64,000 nucleotides of DNA from Lentimicrobiaceae bacterium (GCA_020636745.1 JACJXH010000004.1:248001-312000); one strand, 5' to 3'. Numbered from the stretch's first letter, positions 26,909-38,000 are shown. Numbers and translations: made by a program. Notes: generated from the letters alone by a model not told the origin.

Positions 26909-27614
26909 AGAATTGTCGTATTCCAAATTCAGAAATAAATGTCCCCTGCAGCTTTTCCATCAGCTTCTCAGCGGCATTTCGCAACACTTTCGGGCCAACC
27001 GGGAGTAGCACTGTTCCTTTGTGCAAAATCAACTTCCATCCGGTTTCTTTGAACAGGGCCTTTACCTCACGCGAAGGTAAAAAACGATGAGGGCCTTCGC
27101 CATGCCCTCCAAATAAAAAGGTAAAAACCTGATAAGGTATTTCGCTGGTTGCAGGCGGACAACTAAGCACCAATCGCGCATCAGGCGTGGATACGCGATA
27201 AAGTTCATTAAGAAAAGCAACGGGGTCTGCCACATGTTCAAGTGTTTCGAGGCAAATAATCCTCGTAAACTGGTTTGAATAAAAAGGCAGATTGCTATAT
27301 GTACTCAATTTAACCTGTTGAATATCTGGCTGTAACTTACTTGCAACATCCATCAAGCCTGAAGATATTTCGGCATTCACAATACTTACGCCGGGCTGGT
27401 GTTTTAAAACATGGGCATTCGCCTCGCCATCGCGCGAAGTAATGTTGAGTATGGTTGAATCGGGTTGAAGATCAAGATGAAGCACCGTTTCGTAGAAGCG
27501 CTGATCATGCGTGTCTTTTACTTTATTGTTTTCCTGAACATAAATATTTGCTACACGATCCCAATGCGCTTCCACATCACTGTCGCTCCAGCTATTTTTC
27601 TTCAGTTTTTTCAT
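26889..27614 (-). CDS. Class I SAM-dependent methyltransferase
   Basis: The 241-residue protein has a methyltransferase fold with a weak motif I (ILNITSRDGEANAHVL instead of a glycine-rich loop), an acid after strand 2 (IVNAEISSGL), motif post-II RIICLETLEHVADPVAFLNELYRV and ARLVLSCPP. The LEHV...L.E..RV..P pattern is typical of the UbiE/Methyltransf_11 group. It starts 2 bases before the stop of the GT2 gene region boundary (GT2 ends at 27617) and overlaps the FrhB-like gene, so it belongs to that operon. The substrate, perhaps a lipid or sugar hydroxyl, is unknown. Confidence 0.85.
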   Translation of the reverse strand: MKKLKKNSWSDSDVEAHWDRVANIYVQENNKVKDTHDQRFYETVLHLDLQPDSTILNITSRDGEANAHVLKHQPGVSIVNAEISSGLMDVASKLQPDIQQVKLSTYSNLPFYSNQFTRIICLETLEHVADPVAFLNELYRVSTPDARLVLSCPPATSEIPYQVFTFLFGGHGEGPHRFLPSREVKALFKETGWKLILHKGTVLLPVGPKVLRNAAEKLMEKLQGTFISEFGIRQFYVCTKY

Positions 27615-27616
27615 GA

Positions 27617-28486
27617 TTAGCCTTTTTTCCTGTTGAGAATGGCAATCTGATCGGCCAATAAGCCAAAAAAGAACATAAACATCCCCAATGTAATCAGAAT
27701 CATGCCTGTATTCGGAAACCTTCCAAAGAAAAAATATCCGTTAACGCCCCAAACTAAACCACCAAAAGTAAAAAGCAAACTGGCGGGGAAAAAGACTTTT
27801 AAAGGATTAAACAACATAATAATTCTGAAAAGCAAAAGGAATGTTTTAGATCCATCTTTGATAAACCTTACATTGCTGCTTCGGCCTACCCGTTCAACAA
27901 CATTAATGGGAAATGTCCCAATGCTGTATCCCTCTTTCAGAAATGAAAGCGTAGAGGTGGTTGAGAAAGAAAAACCATTAGGCATCAGGTGTAAAAGATT
28001 AAGAATTAAATCCCGTTGAAATCCTCTCATGCCTGAGTTGTAATCGGGCAATTTCTGGTCAACCAGCATTTCACCTGTTTTCCTGATAATCCACTTCCCG
28101 CTTTTACGGCTGCTCACCTGATGCGATGTGCTATCACGTTCACCAATCACCATGTCATAATCGGCAAGCATATTGTAAACGATATCAATATAAGACGGGT
28201 CGTGCTGCCCGTCGGAATCGAGCATAATTACTTTATTACAGAGGGCTTTACGAATACCGGTTTTTAGTGCAGCTCCATAACCTTTATTGGTTCCGTGCAG
28301 AATGAGTCGAACCGGATATTGTTTAACTATTTCAGCAGTGCGATCATTAGAACCATCATCAACCACGATGATTTCATATTTTTGATGAAGATTGTTTGAA
28401 ATCATTTTCTGCAATAACGGACCAATGCCGGTTTCTTCGTTGTAAGCAGGAATAATGATGGTGGCAAGCTGTTGCGAATTCTCCAT
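27617..28486 (-). CDS. GT2 glycosyltransferase with two C-terminal membrane helices (polyprenyl-phosphate sugar synthase-like)
   Basis: The 289-residue enzyme has IIPAYNEETGIGPLL (11-25), VVDDGSNDRT, metal-binding D90-S-D92 in MLDSDGQHDP, and two hydrophobic helices at about 225-247 and 255-280. This is the layout of polyprenyl-phosphate glucose or mannose synthases that charge a lipid carrier. It is first in a tight operon with a methyltransferase (2 bases away), the FrhB-like protein, the flippase-like protein and an SDR. A -7 element 45 bases upstream marks the operon start. The sugar is not predictable. Confidence 0.9.
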   Translation of the reverse strand: MENSQQLATIIIPAYNEETGIGPLLQKMISNNLHQKYEIIVVDDGSNDRTAEIVKQYPVRLILHGTNKGYGAALKTGIRKALCNKVIMLDSDGQHDPSYIDIVYNMLADYDMVIGERDSTSHQVSSRKSGKWIIRKTGEMLVDQKLPDYNSGMRGFQRDLILNLLHLMPNGFSFSTTSTLSFLKEGYSIGTFPINVVERVGRSSNVRFIKDGSKTFLLLFRIIMLFNPLKVFFPASLLFTFGGLVWGVNGYFFFGRFPNTGMILITLGMFMFFFGLLADQIAILNRKKG

Positions 28487-28530
28487 TGATTCAATTAATA
28501 AGGGCAGGCGTTAATTATTACAACTTTGGG

Positions 28531-28538
28531 CAAAAGTA
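28531..28538 (-). promoter_or_regulatory. Bacteroidota -7 element (TACTTTTG) of the GT2-methyltransferase-FrhB operon
   Basis: Minus-strand TACTTTTG lies 45 bases before the ATG at 28486 and is the only such element ahead of the five-gene run. Confidence 0.5.
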
Positions 28539-28602
28539 GCATTTTTCGGGCTATTATAAGGTCTAAATTGCACCAAATGGCTTCTTACAGCTTCATTTAA
28601 AT

Positions 28603-28635
28603 AAAAAGCCGGAAGATAATTCAATATCTTCCGGC
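28603..28635 (-). terminator. Terminator of the greA-HIT operon
   Basis: GCCGGAAGATA and its exact complement form an 11-bp stem with a 6-base loop, followed on the minus strand by TTTTTAT. It begins 20 bases past the HIT gene stop. Confidence 0.85.
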
Positions 28636-28654
28636 TTCATCCTATTAACCCATA

Positions 28655-29047
28655 TTATATTTTTTCAGCGATAGCATCAGCAATCTTCTGAAGTCTTTCA
28701 GGACTTAGCTTGAGTTTTTCCCTGCTAAAATCAATATCATAAATCGTATTGATTGGAATAAGGTGAATATGGGCATGAGCGACTTCAAGCCCTATAACAG
28801 CAATACCCACTTTTGAGCAGGGAATAACAGCTTTAATCGCGTGCGCTACTTTTTTTGCAAAAACGAAGAAGGCTTCATACAGTGGGTCTTCGATGTCGAA
28901 AATATAATCAATTTCCTTTTTAGGAATAACCAGAGTATGCCCTTCAGCCAGCGGGCTGATATCGAGAAAAGCTAAAAAGTTATCATCTTCAGCAATCTTA
29001 TAAGCAGGAATTTCACCACTTACAATCCTTGAAAATATACTTGCCAT
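28655..29047 (-). CDS. HIT family nucleotide hydrolase (HinT-like)
   Basis: The 130-residue protein has the histidine triad HAHIHLI at residues 91-97 and the N-terminal SIFSRIVSGEIPAYKIAEDD and GHTLVIPK motifs of HinT proteins. These hydrolyse nucleoside phosphoramidates or aminoacyl-AMP, in the cytoplasm. It lies 17 bases downstream of greA on the same strand, so they share a transcript. This HIT-after-greA order is familiar from Bacteroidota genomes. The physiological substrate is not known. Confidence 0.92.
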   Translation of the reverse strand: MASIFSRIVSGEIPAYKIAEDDNFLAFLDISPLAEGHTLVIPKKEIDYIFDIEDPLYEAFFVFAKKVAHAIKAVIPCSKVGIAVIGLEVAHAHIHLIPINTIYDIDFSREKLKLSPERLQKIADAIAEKI

Positions 29048-29064
29048 AGCAATGATTTTAAAAT

Positions 29065-29526
29065 TTAACGCAATATTTCTACTATTTCAAACGTCATTTT
29101 TCCAGCAGGCACCTGAATATCAACACTATCGCCAACGGTTTTACCCAGAAGACCTTTTGCAATAGGTGAATTTACAGAAATTTTACCACTTTTCAAATCG
29201 GCTTCATTTTCAGGAACCAGAGAATAAGTCATTGTGGCATTATTCTTTGTATTTTTTATTTTTACAGTTGACAGAATAAGCACCTTGCTGCTATCAAGCT
29301 TTGACTCGTCAATAATCCGTGCATTACGGATAGTTTCCTGAAGTTTTGAAATTTTCAGTTCAAGCATTCCTTGTGCATTTTTTGCAGCATCATACTCCGC
29401 ATTTTCCGACAAATCACCTTTGTCGCGCGCTTCAGCAATTTGCTGTGAAATTGAGGGGCGCTCCACACTAATCAACTGCTCGAGTTCAGCTTTTAATTTA
29501 TTAAGCCCTTCTGTTGTGTAATACAT
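29065..29526 (-). CDS. greA: Transcription elongation factor GreA
   Basis: GreA rescues backtracked RNA polymerase by stimulating transcript cleavage. The 153-residue length is normal. The N-terminal coiled coil (LNKLKAELEQLISVERPSI, with the acidic tip GDLSENAEYDAAK) and the C-terminal FKBP-like domain (SPIAKGLLGKTVGDSVDIQVPAG) are intact, and the acidic tip residues D and E needed for cleavage are present. It is the first gene of a pair with the HIT protein. Confidence 0.96.
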   Translation of the reverse strand: MYYTTEGLNKLKAELEQLISVERPSISQQIAEARDKGDLSENAEYDAAKNAQGMLELKISKLQETIRNARIIDESKLDSSKVLILSTVKIKNTKNNATMTYSLVPENEADLKSGKISVNSPIAKGLLGKTVGDSVDIQVPAGKMTFEIVEILR

Positions 29527-29562
29527 AATACATAAACTTTAAGTGTTCGCTTATAGATAATA

Positions 29563-29592
29563 AGAAGAAAAGACCCTTTGAACAAGGGTCCT
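29563..29592 (-). terminator. Terminator of the receptor-secreted protein-PorV operon
   Basis: GACCCTT pairs with AAGGGTC across a short loop, with T-rich TTTTCTTCTTATT after it on the minus strand. It lies 48 bases past the PorV-like stop. Confidence 0.7.
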
Positions 29593-29639
29593 TTCAAAAA
29601 ATAATTCAGGGCTGATTAACCTGCCAGCAAAAAAGAAAA

Positions 29640-30698
29640 CTAGAGGTTAATGCGTGCTCCTATACTGTGTGTTCCGTTAAATGGATCAGTTGCTCTGTAA
29701 GAATAATCAATAGCAATTGAAGAACCTTTTTCCTTGTCAATAGGCACGGCTACTGTAAAACCTGCACTTGGGCCAGTAAAGGCAGTAGTACGTTCAGTTT
29801 TACTTGTAATTCCTTCTTCATAGCTATAACCACCTCTGAGCATCAGATAAGATTTGAGTTCATATTCGGCACCAAAAACAAACTGGTCCTTGGTAAATGA
29901 ATTTGAAACAAAACTGCCGGCCAGCGTTAAGCGATGCATCTCAGAAATTTTGAAATCATACGAAGCACCCATAGCTAATTGTGTTGGCAACTCAAAGTCA
30001 GCTGAACGCTGTTCAAGTGTAAAATAGCTCTCCTGTCCTGGTAACAGACTACGGATAGATAAACCATCTCCGCTGAATCTCATGGTTGGGCCCACATTGC
30101 GTAGGGTGATACCAAACCTCACATTATCACGAGGACCGGTTACGTACTGAATACCAGCATCCAGTGCAATTCCCTGAGCGCTTACATCAGAGATAACCTC
30201 AGAAACTATCTTGATATTAATACCTCCGTAAATGCTGCTCGAAAACGCTTTGGCATAAGAAATATTAATATTCATGTAGTTGGGAGAAAAATTTCCGATA
30301 CCACCATCAGGTAAATCCTCAGTAGTAATAGGAATATCACCGAATTTCATCGACATAATACCCAAACCAATCACTCCGGTTTCGCCAACTTTTTGTGTAA
30401 GTCCGAAAGTATTGAGACTAATCTCACTTCCTTCCAGCCAGCGGGTATGCGAAAAAATCATTTCTGTTCCTTTAGTATGCGCTGTTCCGGCAACATTCCC
30501 AAACAGTCCTTCGAGTCCTTTAACAGCAGCAATGTTTACGCCACCCCATCCTGAGCTGCGTGCCCAGGGATTGATAAGTAACTCTGATGCACCTGCCTGA
30601 CCTGTTCTGTCCTTGTTACCGGCAGTCAGATGATTGAAAGGAACAAACAAAACTCCGGTCAATAATAAGGCAGCGAAGTATTTAAAGATCTTGTTCAT
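29640..30698 (-). CDS. PorV/PorQ-family outer-membrane barrel protein
   Basis: The 352-residue protein has a signal peptide (about 1-27, ending LTAG) and the N-terminal GASELLINPWARSSGWGGVNIAA region typical of PorV/PorQ-type proteins, followed by a FadL-like barrel of alternating strands ending in ARINL. PorV is the shuttle that picks up type IX secretion cargo at the translocon; this is a paralogue-like member, not proven to be PorV itself. It is the last gene of a three-gene operon with a giant secreted protein and a TonB-dependent receptor. ATG at 30698 is preferred over an upstream TTG at 30704. Confidence 0.85.
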   Translation of the reverse strand: MNKIFKYFAALLLTGVLFVPFNHLTAGNKDRTGQAGASELLINPWARSSGWGGVNIAAVKGLEGLFGNVAGTAHTKGTEMIFSHTRWLEGSEISLNTFGLTQKVGETGVIGLGIMSMKFGDIPITTEDLPDGGIGNFSPNYMNINISYAKAFSSSIYGGINIKIVSEVISDVSAQGIALDAGIQYVTGPRDNVRFGITLRNVGPTMRFSGDGLSIRSLLPGQESYFTLEQRSADFELPTQLAMGASYDFKISEMHRLTLAGSFVSNSFTKDQFVFGAEYELKSYLMLRGGYSYEEGITSKTERTTAFTGPSAGFTVAVPIDKEKGSSIAIDYSYRATDPFNGTHSIGARINL

Positions 30699-30747
30699 AA
30701 GCAATATTTTGAATGTTTTAATTTTTTCAGATTCTTTACTTCAGGCA

Positions 30748-33700
30748 TCAAAAAGCATTAAGGTCAATCGGACGTAATGAGCCGAACCATTTAACAATTT
30801 TTTCGCCAACGCCATCTGCTTTAACATGAATCAGGTAAACACCACCTGCAATAGGAATTCCGGCATAATTCTTCAAATCCCATTCAATGGATGTTCCCAC
30901 TTCATCTTTAGTAAACTGACGGATTACAGAGCCATTGGTAGAATAAATGGTTACCGTACATTTCTGAGGAAGGTTGGTAATTTTAACCCTGTTATCCAAC
31001 TGATTGGTTTCATAAGTTGAATATGCATAGTAAGGATTAGGAACTACTGTAATCAAATCTAACTCAGTTTTAGCTTTTTCGATATTATTATTCGTTGTAG
31101 CCACATTTTTGGTAGAAAATGCATACATCGGGTAGTTTCTGTTCTCATTGTCATTAGCCATCATAGTGCTATCGTGCGTTGAGCTATAGAAGCGTTTGTA
31201 TGGTTTAGAGATACGAATACTTACTTTAGCGTCATTAGATAACCACTCCTGACCAGCAACCTTTATAGGAATACTTACCCACATGGCACTTGAATATACA
31301 AGCGCACGTTGTGTTCCACCTCCAAGGCTAACAGGGATACTATTGCGCAATGTTTTACCAGCATCATATGCAGGAATATTGGCAATTGCAATGGATTTTC
31401 CTTCGGTATGAGCAAATACATATACGTAATGCATACCTCCGAGAACCAAATCTGACGGTGTGTTGAAAGTACTGCTCGGGTTGAAAATCATATCGCGGCC
31501 ATTTTCGCCAACCAGCCATGAATTTTCACCAAATACCATATTCAAACGTTCACCTGTTTCGAGATTGATAGCATATCCGGGGAACCAACCCATACCAGTT
31601 TCGGCAATATAGTTAGGATCCTCAGGGTTGGTACTTACACCACTACCCACAGGGGCTGGATTACCATCTTTATCAACCGATTGCCCGGCTCTGATGTTAA
31701 ATCTGTCAACTCCACCCTCAGCCAGGGTTCTGTCGGCGCACATTTCAATTACAGGACAACGGGTCCACTTGCTCTTATCAGCAGTATACACCACATCCAC
31801 ACTGGCAACATCGGTAAAGCTCGAAGCCACTTTTGAAATATTTCTGAAAGCAGGTCCATAAGCTGCATCCTGTTCAGAAGAAGCTGTCATAATATAAGGC
31901 GCCCATGTAGCAGAAACCACTTTTTCGTAGTTACTGTTCGGGTCAAACGGTTTAGCTGGCATACTGTAGTCATTGTTTGCCGGGTTGGCAATATCAGTTA
32001 CTACACCTGACCTAATCCAGTTTAATGAAGGTACCCCGTCAATATCAGGAACATTGGTTATCCAGATTCTTGAACTGTCAGCAAATGTAAAATCAGAAGT
32101 CAGTACACCATTGTTTTCAGTAATGATTTCATAAATGGCAGCATCATCAGCATTAATACCTACTTTATAAGGACCTGGATCTAAAGGCTGTCCAATGGTG
32201 ATAGCCAAACCAAGCTCGGTAAGCAGTTGCTCATTTTTATAAGAGATGGTAGTATCAGATTTATAAACCACGTTATTGGTCTGATCAATCAGTCTCCAGT
32301 GAGCTTTATAGTTGATGGTACTATCAGCACCAATTAGCTGATAATAAGGCACCAGTGAATCAAAAGCGATAACATACTCAGCATCTTTCACACTTAAAGG
32401 ATCAATAATACGGATATCTATAGGTCCTTTTCCCTGTTTGTATTTAGGATGATAAGCAATAGGATAATCTGCACTACCAAGCTGGTTCAATGAATCAACC
32501 GGGCTTTTTGACATAATTTCATTGACGGTTTCGTCAGAAAGTTCCAATACATTTCCACCATTACCCTGGCCCTGGAGGCGAGTAATTTCAACGCCATCAC
32601 CAAAATCAGCATTAGCAGCAGTAGTACCCACAACTTTATGAGGAATACCAGGATATACTTTGATATTCTTGCGACCAGCAAGGTAAACCTTCTTCTGTCC
32701 GCCAAGACCAATAATACCTTCTTCCTGAGAACCCGGGTCAGCGCTGTATTTCATATACTCGTTCTGACCATAGGCAATAGCCAGGTAGTAATATTGTTTG
32801 TGGTTAATAAGACTTTGTCCGGTAAATGCATCTTCTGTCAAACGGAATGTATGCGAAACACCTAAATCAGCACCGTTTACTTCCTCAACAGGAACGTTTG
32901 CATTCAAGGCCTGATCAAAGTTGTGATTTACCAATTGTTTTACGCCGTTTTTAACGTCGCACTGATAAACCAGGCGGGCCAGTTTCTGATCATGTATGTC
33001 AGCCACAGAAACGCTGGCATCTTTCAGCTGGAACACCTGATAACCTTCAAAACGGTAATATGGGTCAAAGTCATATCCGGTGCTATTGGCAACAGCCAGA
33101 ATAGCTGGATCTAACTCTTTATAACTTTCGTTAAAGTTATTTCCGGCATCGTTGGTCTTTTTGTTTTTAATAAAGAAAATAATTTCTTTATCAAGTTCTC
33201 TTAACACGAGGTCAGGAGCGTTAGGACCACTAACTACAGCAAAGCAGTTGTCGAAAAGTAACTGACATTTATCATCAACCACCTGCAAAAGTTTAACTGA
33301 AGCCCATGGGCCACCTGATGCAGCACGTGCCCAGGGAATACCAACCGTAATATAGTTAACAGCTCCTGGTTCAAGAACGAAAGGACCAGCTGACTGCATA
33401 AAACGGCGGTCACCTTCTTTGTTCAGTGCAGCTTCTTCTGTCCAGTATTTCTGACCAGCAGGAGGAAGCCCACCAGTACCCCAATCGCAAACATCAGTAT
33501 CGCCCGGGAACATGAAATCACATTCAGGACCATAAGCACCGGTAGAAACGTGACCGTTACCACCATAAAGCATTTTGGTATTATCAAGCCAGATACCTTT
33601 CAGGTAATTGTAATACTGAGGAGCATATTTGGGGTCCTGCATATATGGGCCGGGAGCATCAGAATTATTGTGATATACAAAACGACGCATACCAAAACGT

Positions 33701-35028
33701 TCATCATCCACAATACCGTTACCGAAGTTTACACCATTTATCGCTTCGGAGCGAACGATAAAGTTTCCACTCTGGATATTTCCTTCATTACCATACTCCA
33801 TGTTCATGGTTGATCCATTCAGACCAACAATGCTACAATCGCCGTTAAAGCTGGGGCCTAATAAACCATCTCCTTTAAAAGAAGGATTATCTGAACCATC
33901 GGGATCCATATAAGGTCCCTGGAAGAAGTCAACACCAATTGCAGGGGGCTGATCGCCATATGCCCAGAACTGACCATCACCATCCTTAGGTTTTCCGTTG
34001 TATGAATATCCTAATCCACGGTCAACATCACAACCTACATAGTCATCAGTCGCAAAGCCAAGGTCAGTATCAACCCACTGGCTGAAGTAAGTACCTGTTA
34101 AACGATAAGTAGAACGGTTGATAATTTCATAACTGTAAAAAGTCATGTTGTTGATTTCATCATTGGTAGCAAAACCAAATGCCTGAGCGCGGATTTCGAG
34201 TCCGATAGGAGTACCCTGGGTTTCAGTATGGATATTTCCTTTATCATTAAACACCCACCATAATGTAGCATCACCCTTAATAACCTGGTCGGCCAATAAA
34301 CCACCTTTAACAATTCCTTCTTCACCTTCTTTGGTTTGAACACTTGAATGGCAAAGTTCGTTAGAGATGTCATAATAAGGATAATCACCTAGTTCAGGAT
34401 CATAATCACCATTACCATCGCGGTCAAAGAAAGGAGCCAGATAATAACTTTGTTTCTTGGTTATATCACCATGAGCTGGCCATTCAAGAATTGACTGCGG
34501 AATCTGATAACCCGGATAAGCTGCTTTATTGTCCCACCATGCAAGGTATTGATCAATTTCAGTTCTGGTAATCGGGAACAGTTTATCATATTCAGCACAG
34601 GTTTCTTCACCAATAGCTGCAGTACCATCAATAGTGATAGGGCCTGGCCAGAAATCATTTCCCGAACCGGGGCTACCTGCATTTGGACCCTGACGGAATT
34701 TCAATGCTGCAAGTTTCAGCTGATCATTAACGTCAATTCCTCCAATCCAGAGAGCAGCTGAAAACATAGATGTCTTGCGCGATCCTTTAGGAATTTCATA
34801 CTGGGCAACTTCAAAGTCCCACCACATATCACCACCAGTGTTGATACGGGTACGAACATTGTTTACTTCAAGATATTTAAAGCCAGCACCTGGCAAACAG
34901 CCAGCTGCAGTAGCTTTTATCGTTGCTTCAGATTTATTGACTGCTCCCTTATAGTAATCGGCATAGCCGGGGATAGACAGTAAAATACCGAGCAAAACGA
35001 CCAATGGTATGCGGAGTATATTTTTCAT
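30748..35028 (-). CDS. Giant secreted/surface protein with type IX secretion-like C-terminal domain
   Basis: The 1426-residue product has a signal peptide (1-23), a calcium-binding-type loop FDRDGNGDYDPELGDYP at 201-217, many beta-rich stretches and no enzyme motif that I recognise. Its last about 95 residues start with VVPNPYYAYSTYE and contain VTIYSTNGSVIRQF and YAGIPIAGGVYLIHVKADG, which resemble the type A sorting domain of T9SS cargo, but with an extra tail (WFGSLRPIDLNAF) beyond the usual end. It may be exported by T9SS and anchored at the surface. It lies 62 bases after the TonB-dependent receptor and 49 bases before the PorV-like gene. Function unknown. Confidence 0.75.
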   Translation of the reverse strand: MKNILRIPLVVLLGILLSIPGYADYYKGAVNKSEATIKATAAGCLPGAGFKYLEVNNVRTRINTGGDMWWDFEVAQYEIPKGSRKTSMFSAALWIGGIDVNDQLKLAALKFRQGPNAGSPGSGNDFWPGPITIDGTAAIGEETCAEYDKLFPITRTEIDQYLAWWDNKAAYPGYQIPQSILEWPAHGDITKKQSYYLAPFFDRDGNGDYDPELGDYPYYDISNELCHSSVQTKEGEEGIVKGGLLADQVIKGDATLWWVFNDKGNIHTETQGTPIGLEIRAQAFGFATNDEINNMTFYSYEIINRSTYRLTGTYFSQWVDTDLGFATDDYVGCDVDRGLGYSYNGKPKDGDGQFWAYGDQPPAIGVDFFQGPYMDPDGSDNPSFKGDGLLGPSFNGDCSIVGLNGSTMNMEYGNEGNIQSGNFIVRSEAINGVNFGNGIVDDERFGMRRFVYHNNSDAPGPYMQDPKYAPQYYNYLKGIWLDNTKMLYGGNGHVSTGAYGPECDFMFPGDTDVCDWGTGGLPPAGQKYWTEEAALNKEGDRRFMQSAGPFVLEPGAVNYITVGIPWARAASGGPWASVKLLQVVDDKCQLLFDNCFAVVSGPNAPDLVLRELDKEIIFFIKNKKTNDAGNNFNESYKELDPAILAVANSTGYDFDPYYRFEGYQVFQLKDASVSVADIHDQKLARLVYQCDVKNGVKQLVNHNFDQALNANVPVEEVNGADLGVSHTFRLTEDAFTGQSLINHKQYYYLAIAYGQNEYMKYSADPGSQEEGIIGLGGQKKVYLAGRKNIKVYPGIPHKVVGTTAANADFGDGVEITRLQGQGNGGNVLELSDETVNEIMSKSPVDSLNQLGSADYPIAYHPKYKQGKGPIDIRIIDPLSVKDAEYVIAFDSLVPYYQLIGADSTINYKAHWRLIDQTNNVVYKSDTTISYKNEQLLTELGLAITIGQPLDPGPYKVGINADDAAIYEIITENNGVLTSDFTFADSSRIWITNVPDIDGVPSLNWIRSGVVTDIANPANNDYSMPAKPFDPNSNYEKVVSATWAPYIMTASSEQDAAYGPAFRNISKVASSFTDVASVDVVYTADKSKWTRCPVIEMCADRTLAEGGVDRFNIRAGQSVDKDGNPAPVGSGVSTNPEDPNYIAETGMGWFPGYAINLETGERLNMVFGENSWLVGENGRDMIFNPSSTFNTPSDLVLGGMHYVYVFAHTEGKSIAIANIPAYDAGKTLRNSIPVSLGGGTQRALVYSSAMWVSIPIKVAGQEWLSNDAKVSIRISKPYKRFYSSTHDSTMMANDNENRNYPMYAFSTKNVATTNNNIEKAKTELDLITVVPNPYYAYSTYETNQLDNRVKITNLPQKCTVTIYSTNGSVIRQFTKDEVGTSIEWDLKNYAGIPIAGGVYLIHVKADGVGEKIVKWFGSLRPIDLNAF

Positions 35029-35090
35029 AGTTTAATTGTTTTCTTTGGTATCGTTTCAGTAACGTGAACTCAATCAGGACAAGGTTAGAA

Positions 35091-38000
35091 TTAGAAATTA
35101 AGAACTACACCAAGTCTTATCTGCCGCGGCGAACTATAGTTGCCCGGGCTGTTTACACGAATGCTGTATAAATCACGGAAAGCCTGAGGATCGAGCTGAG
35201 TATTAATCAGGTTCTGATATTCAGCAGCTGCCAGATATCCGTCATCGTCAGCGTTACCTGTTGCACTATAAACACTCAGGATGTTTTGAGCATCAAAAAT
35301 GTTGAGCACCTGTACATAAATATTCAGGTAAGAAGAGCGTTTTTCACTCCACTGAATGTTGATGTCTTTATCAATACGGCCATCAACCCTGAATTGCCAT
35401 GGCAAACGCGAACCATTGATAGATCCTTCAATAATGCCTGATTGTCCGATAGGAACAATTTTACTTGAACGTGTATACGGAGTTCCTGAACCACCAAAGA
35501 TGGTAAAGTTAACACCGGTGTTTTTCAACAGCTGGGTAGTTTTAATAACTTCAGCACCAGCAGCATCTGTTTTCTTACGTCTGATAACCGGTCCATTGTA
35601 TTCCTTACCTTCTGCAAAACGGTAGTCCAACATAATATTGAGTGCATGACGACGGTCGAAACTCAATGGGAAAAGGGTACGTAAATTCGGCTGACCAGTC
35701 TGGATAAGTCCTTTGGCAAACTCAGGATTTGATCCGGTACCGTTAGCAAACTGCAAAGTGTAACTGGCTCTCACCCTGGCATTGCTTGTACGACGCAGGT
35801 CATAAGTTACAGTTAAACCTTTTACAGTTGAAAAGTCGATGTTATTATATGAATAATAAGTCTTAGGATAAGCAGCTGTATAACGGAAAGCCTGAATCTG
35901 ATCCCTGATTTCGCGATAGTAAGCTGATAATGTAAGGGACGAGCTACCTGAAAGTCTCTGCTGGAAACCAAGCTCATAGTCGATGGTTTTCTCAGGTTTC
36001 AGATTTGGATTGCTGATATCGGGGCTTCCTGTTAATGGGAGGAAGTAATAATCAAGCGGGTTCATACGAAGTGCGTAGGTTGGTCTTTGAGTCAAAACAT
36101 CGTAATGAGCAAAGAACAAGGCCTCATCAGAAATCGGGAATGAGAAAGAAATACGCGGCATTACAGAAACCTGAGGTTCGTAATCGCTGAAGGCTTTTGA
36201 AGTAACAGTTACATTGTTTCTGTCCTGAAGATAAGGAATAACACCATTACCAGCGTCAAGTGCAATTGAAGGGTCGGTTACAACCAATCCATCGGCATTG
36301 TACCAGGTATCACCATTGCGATAACCCATAATGGTAGTTGGTGTGCGCAGATTGTCAACATAAACTGTATAGTCGCTACCCATATTTTGGGGGTGGCTTC
36401 CCAGGTCATTCACTTCACCCACTGTTTTGGCAGGATAAAGTGTATAAGGATCGGTTAAAACCTGCTGGTTGGCATCAAAACGGTCAACCCTGACCCCAAC
36501 GTTAAAGATAAGATCATCAAAAGCAAATTTATCCTGAATATAACCAGCCATATATATAGGTGTAAACGGCGCAATTTCGCGGGTGTACATACCATTCTCG
36601 TCGCGTTTTGTAAAGAAATCATCAAAACTTGGGCTGTCTTTTGATTTAATTCTCTCGCCTGTATAGGTATATCCACTATATGTAGCCAGGTAATTACCAT
36701 TGTCAAACAGTTCGTCCGGGCTAAACATATCAATTGACAAAGCATCGCTTAAAGCTACATTGTGAAGTTTACCTTCAGCATCATAATAATTCATGGTGTA
36801 GCTATTGATGTCGTATGAATCCACATCAATCCAGTCGGTACCATCAACAGGTAAGCCCATTTTTTGGCGGAGACTGATATCAAAATAGCGCTGAGATAAA
36901 GCATCATACTTACGATCGTAATAAATCGTATCAAGAAATACGCCATCCAGTTCTACAAATTTAGGATTCATCACGTCCAGCTGCTCAATATGAGCATTGG
37001 TTAAACCACGCATCAGACTCCATAAACCACTTGGAGCGTATCCATAATAACGGTCAACACGCTGTTCATAAATAGCACCAAACTGCAGGGCATGGTTTCC
37101 AATGTCGGCAGAAGCATTAATATTAATTGAATACTGCTCATTATCTGTCACTCTATAAGCAATTCCATCAATACTTTGATTAGCTCCGGGGCTTCCCATG
37201 TAACCATAAACAGAATTGGCACTCATTCCATTAAGCAAACCACCTCCTGATATAATATTGTTGAGGTTATTGTGGTAAAATGATTGCGGATACAATTCAT
37301 AATACTGACGGGTATAATTAGCTGTAATTTCATTAACAGTACCCTGGGTAAAAGCTACAAGCGTATCCTGGAAACCATTGTGAATAAAAGCAGTTCTACC
37401 CGACACAGTGTCAAGTCCATACTCGTATGACTTAATTTTTGAAGTTTCAAATTTACCAAGGTAACCATAGTTAAACAGATTATCCTTATGGTTCGGATCC
37501 TGAATAGTCTGATTAAATTTGGTATAGTCGGCCTGGATGGAATAATATACATTTTTAACCAACGACTTGCTGTCTTTAGCTGTTGGAAAACGCTGAGTAA
37601 ATCTGGCAAAAATCCTCCAGGTATTTTCCTTTAACTGGTAATTTTTATCATAATTGAACATAGAATTGGCAAAATTAAATCGATTGCCATCACTGTAATT
37701 AATAGAACCACCAACAGAGAGGTTGATACTTGGCCCGGTTTTGATGTCAATTTTACCGGAAGCATTAATATCAAGGCTATTTGTATTTGGGGTAGCTTTT
37801 ACGTATTCCAGATCACTTTTACGAATAAAGTTGCTGTTATAATAGGTACCAAATCCTGTACCGGATAAACGCAAAGGATTTTTCTCCAGTTCTCTGAGCA
37901 CATCATCTTTTACTTTATAAATTCCGGTAGCAGTTGGTCTGCTATCCTGGTTATAAGTTACTTCACCAGCAACAAAATAGCCAAGAATTGAATTTACTTT

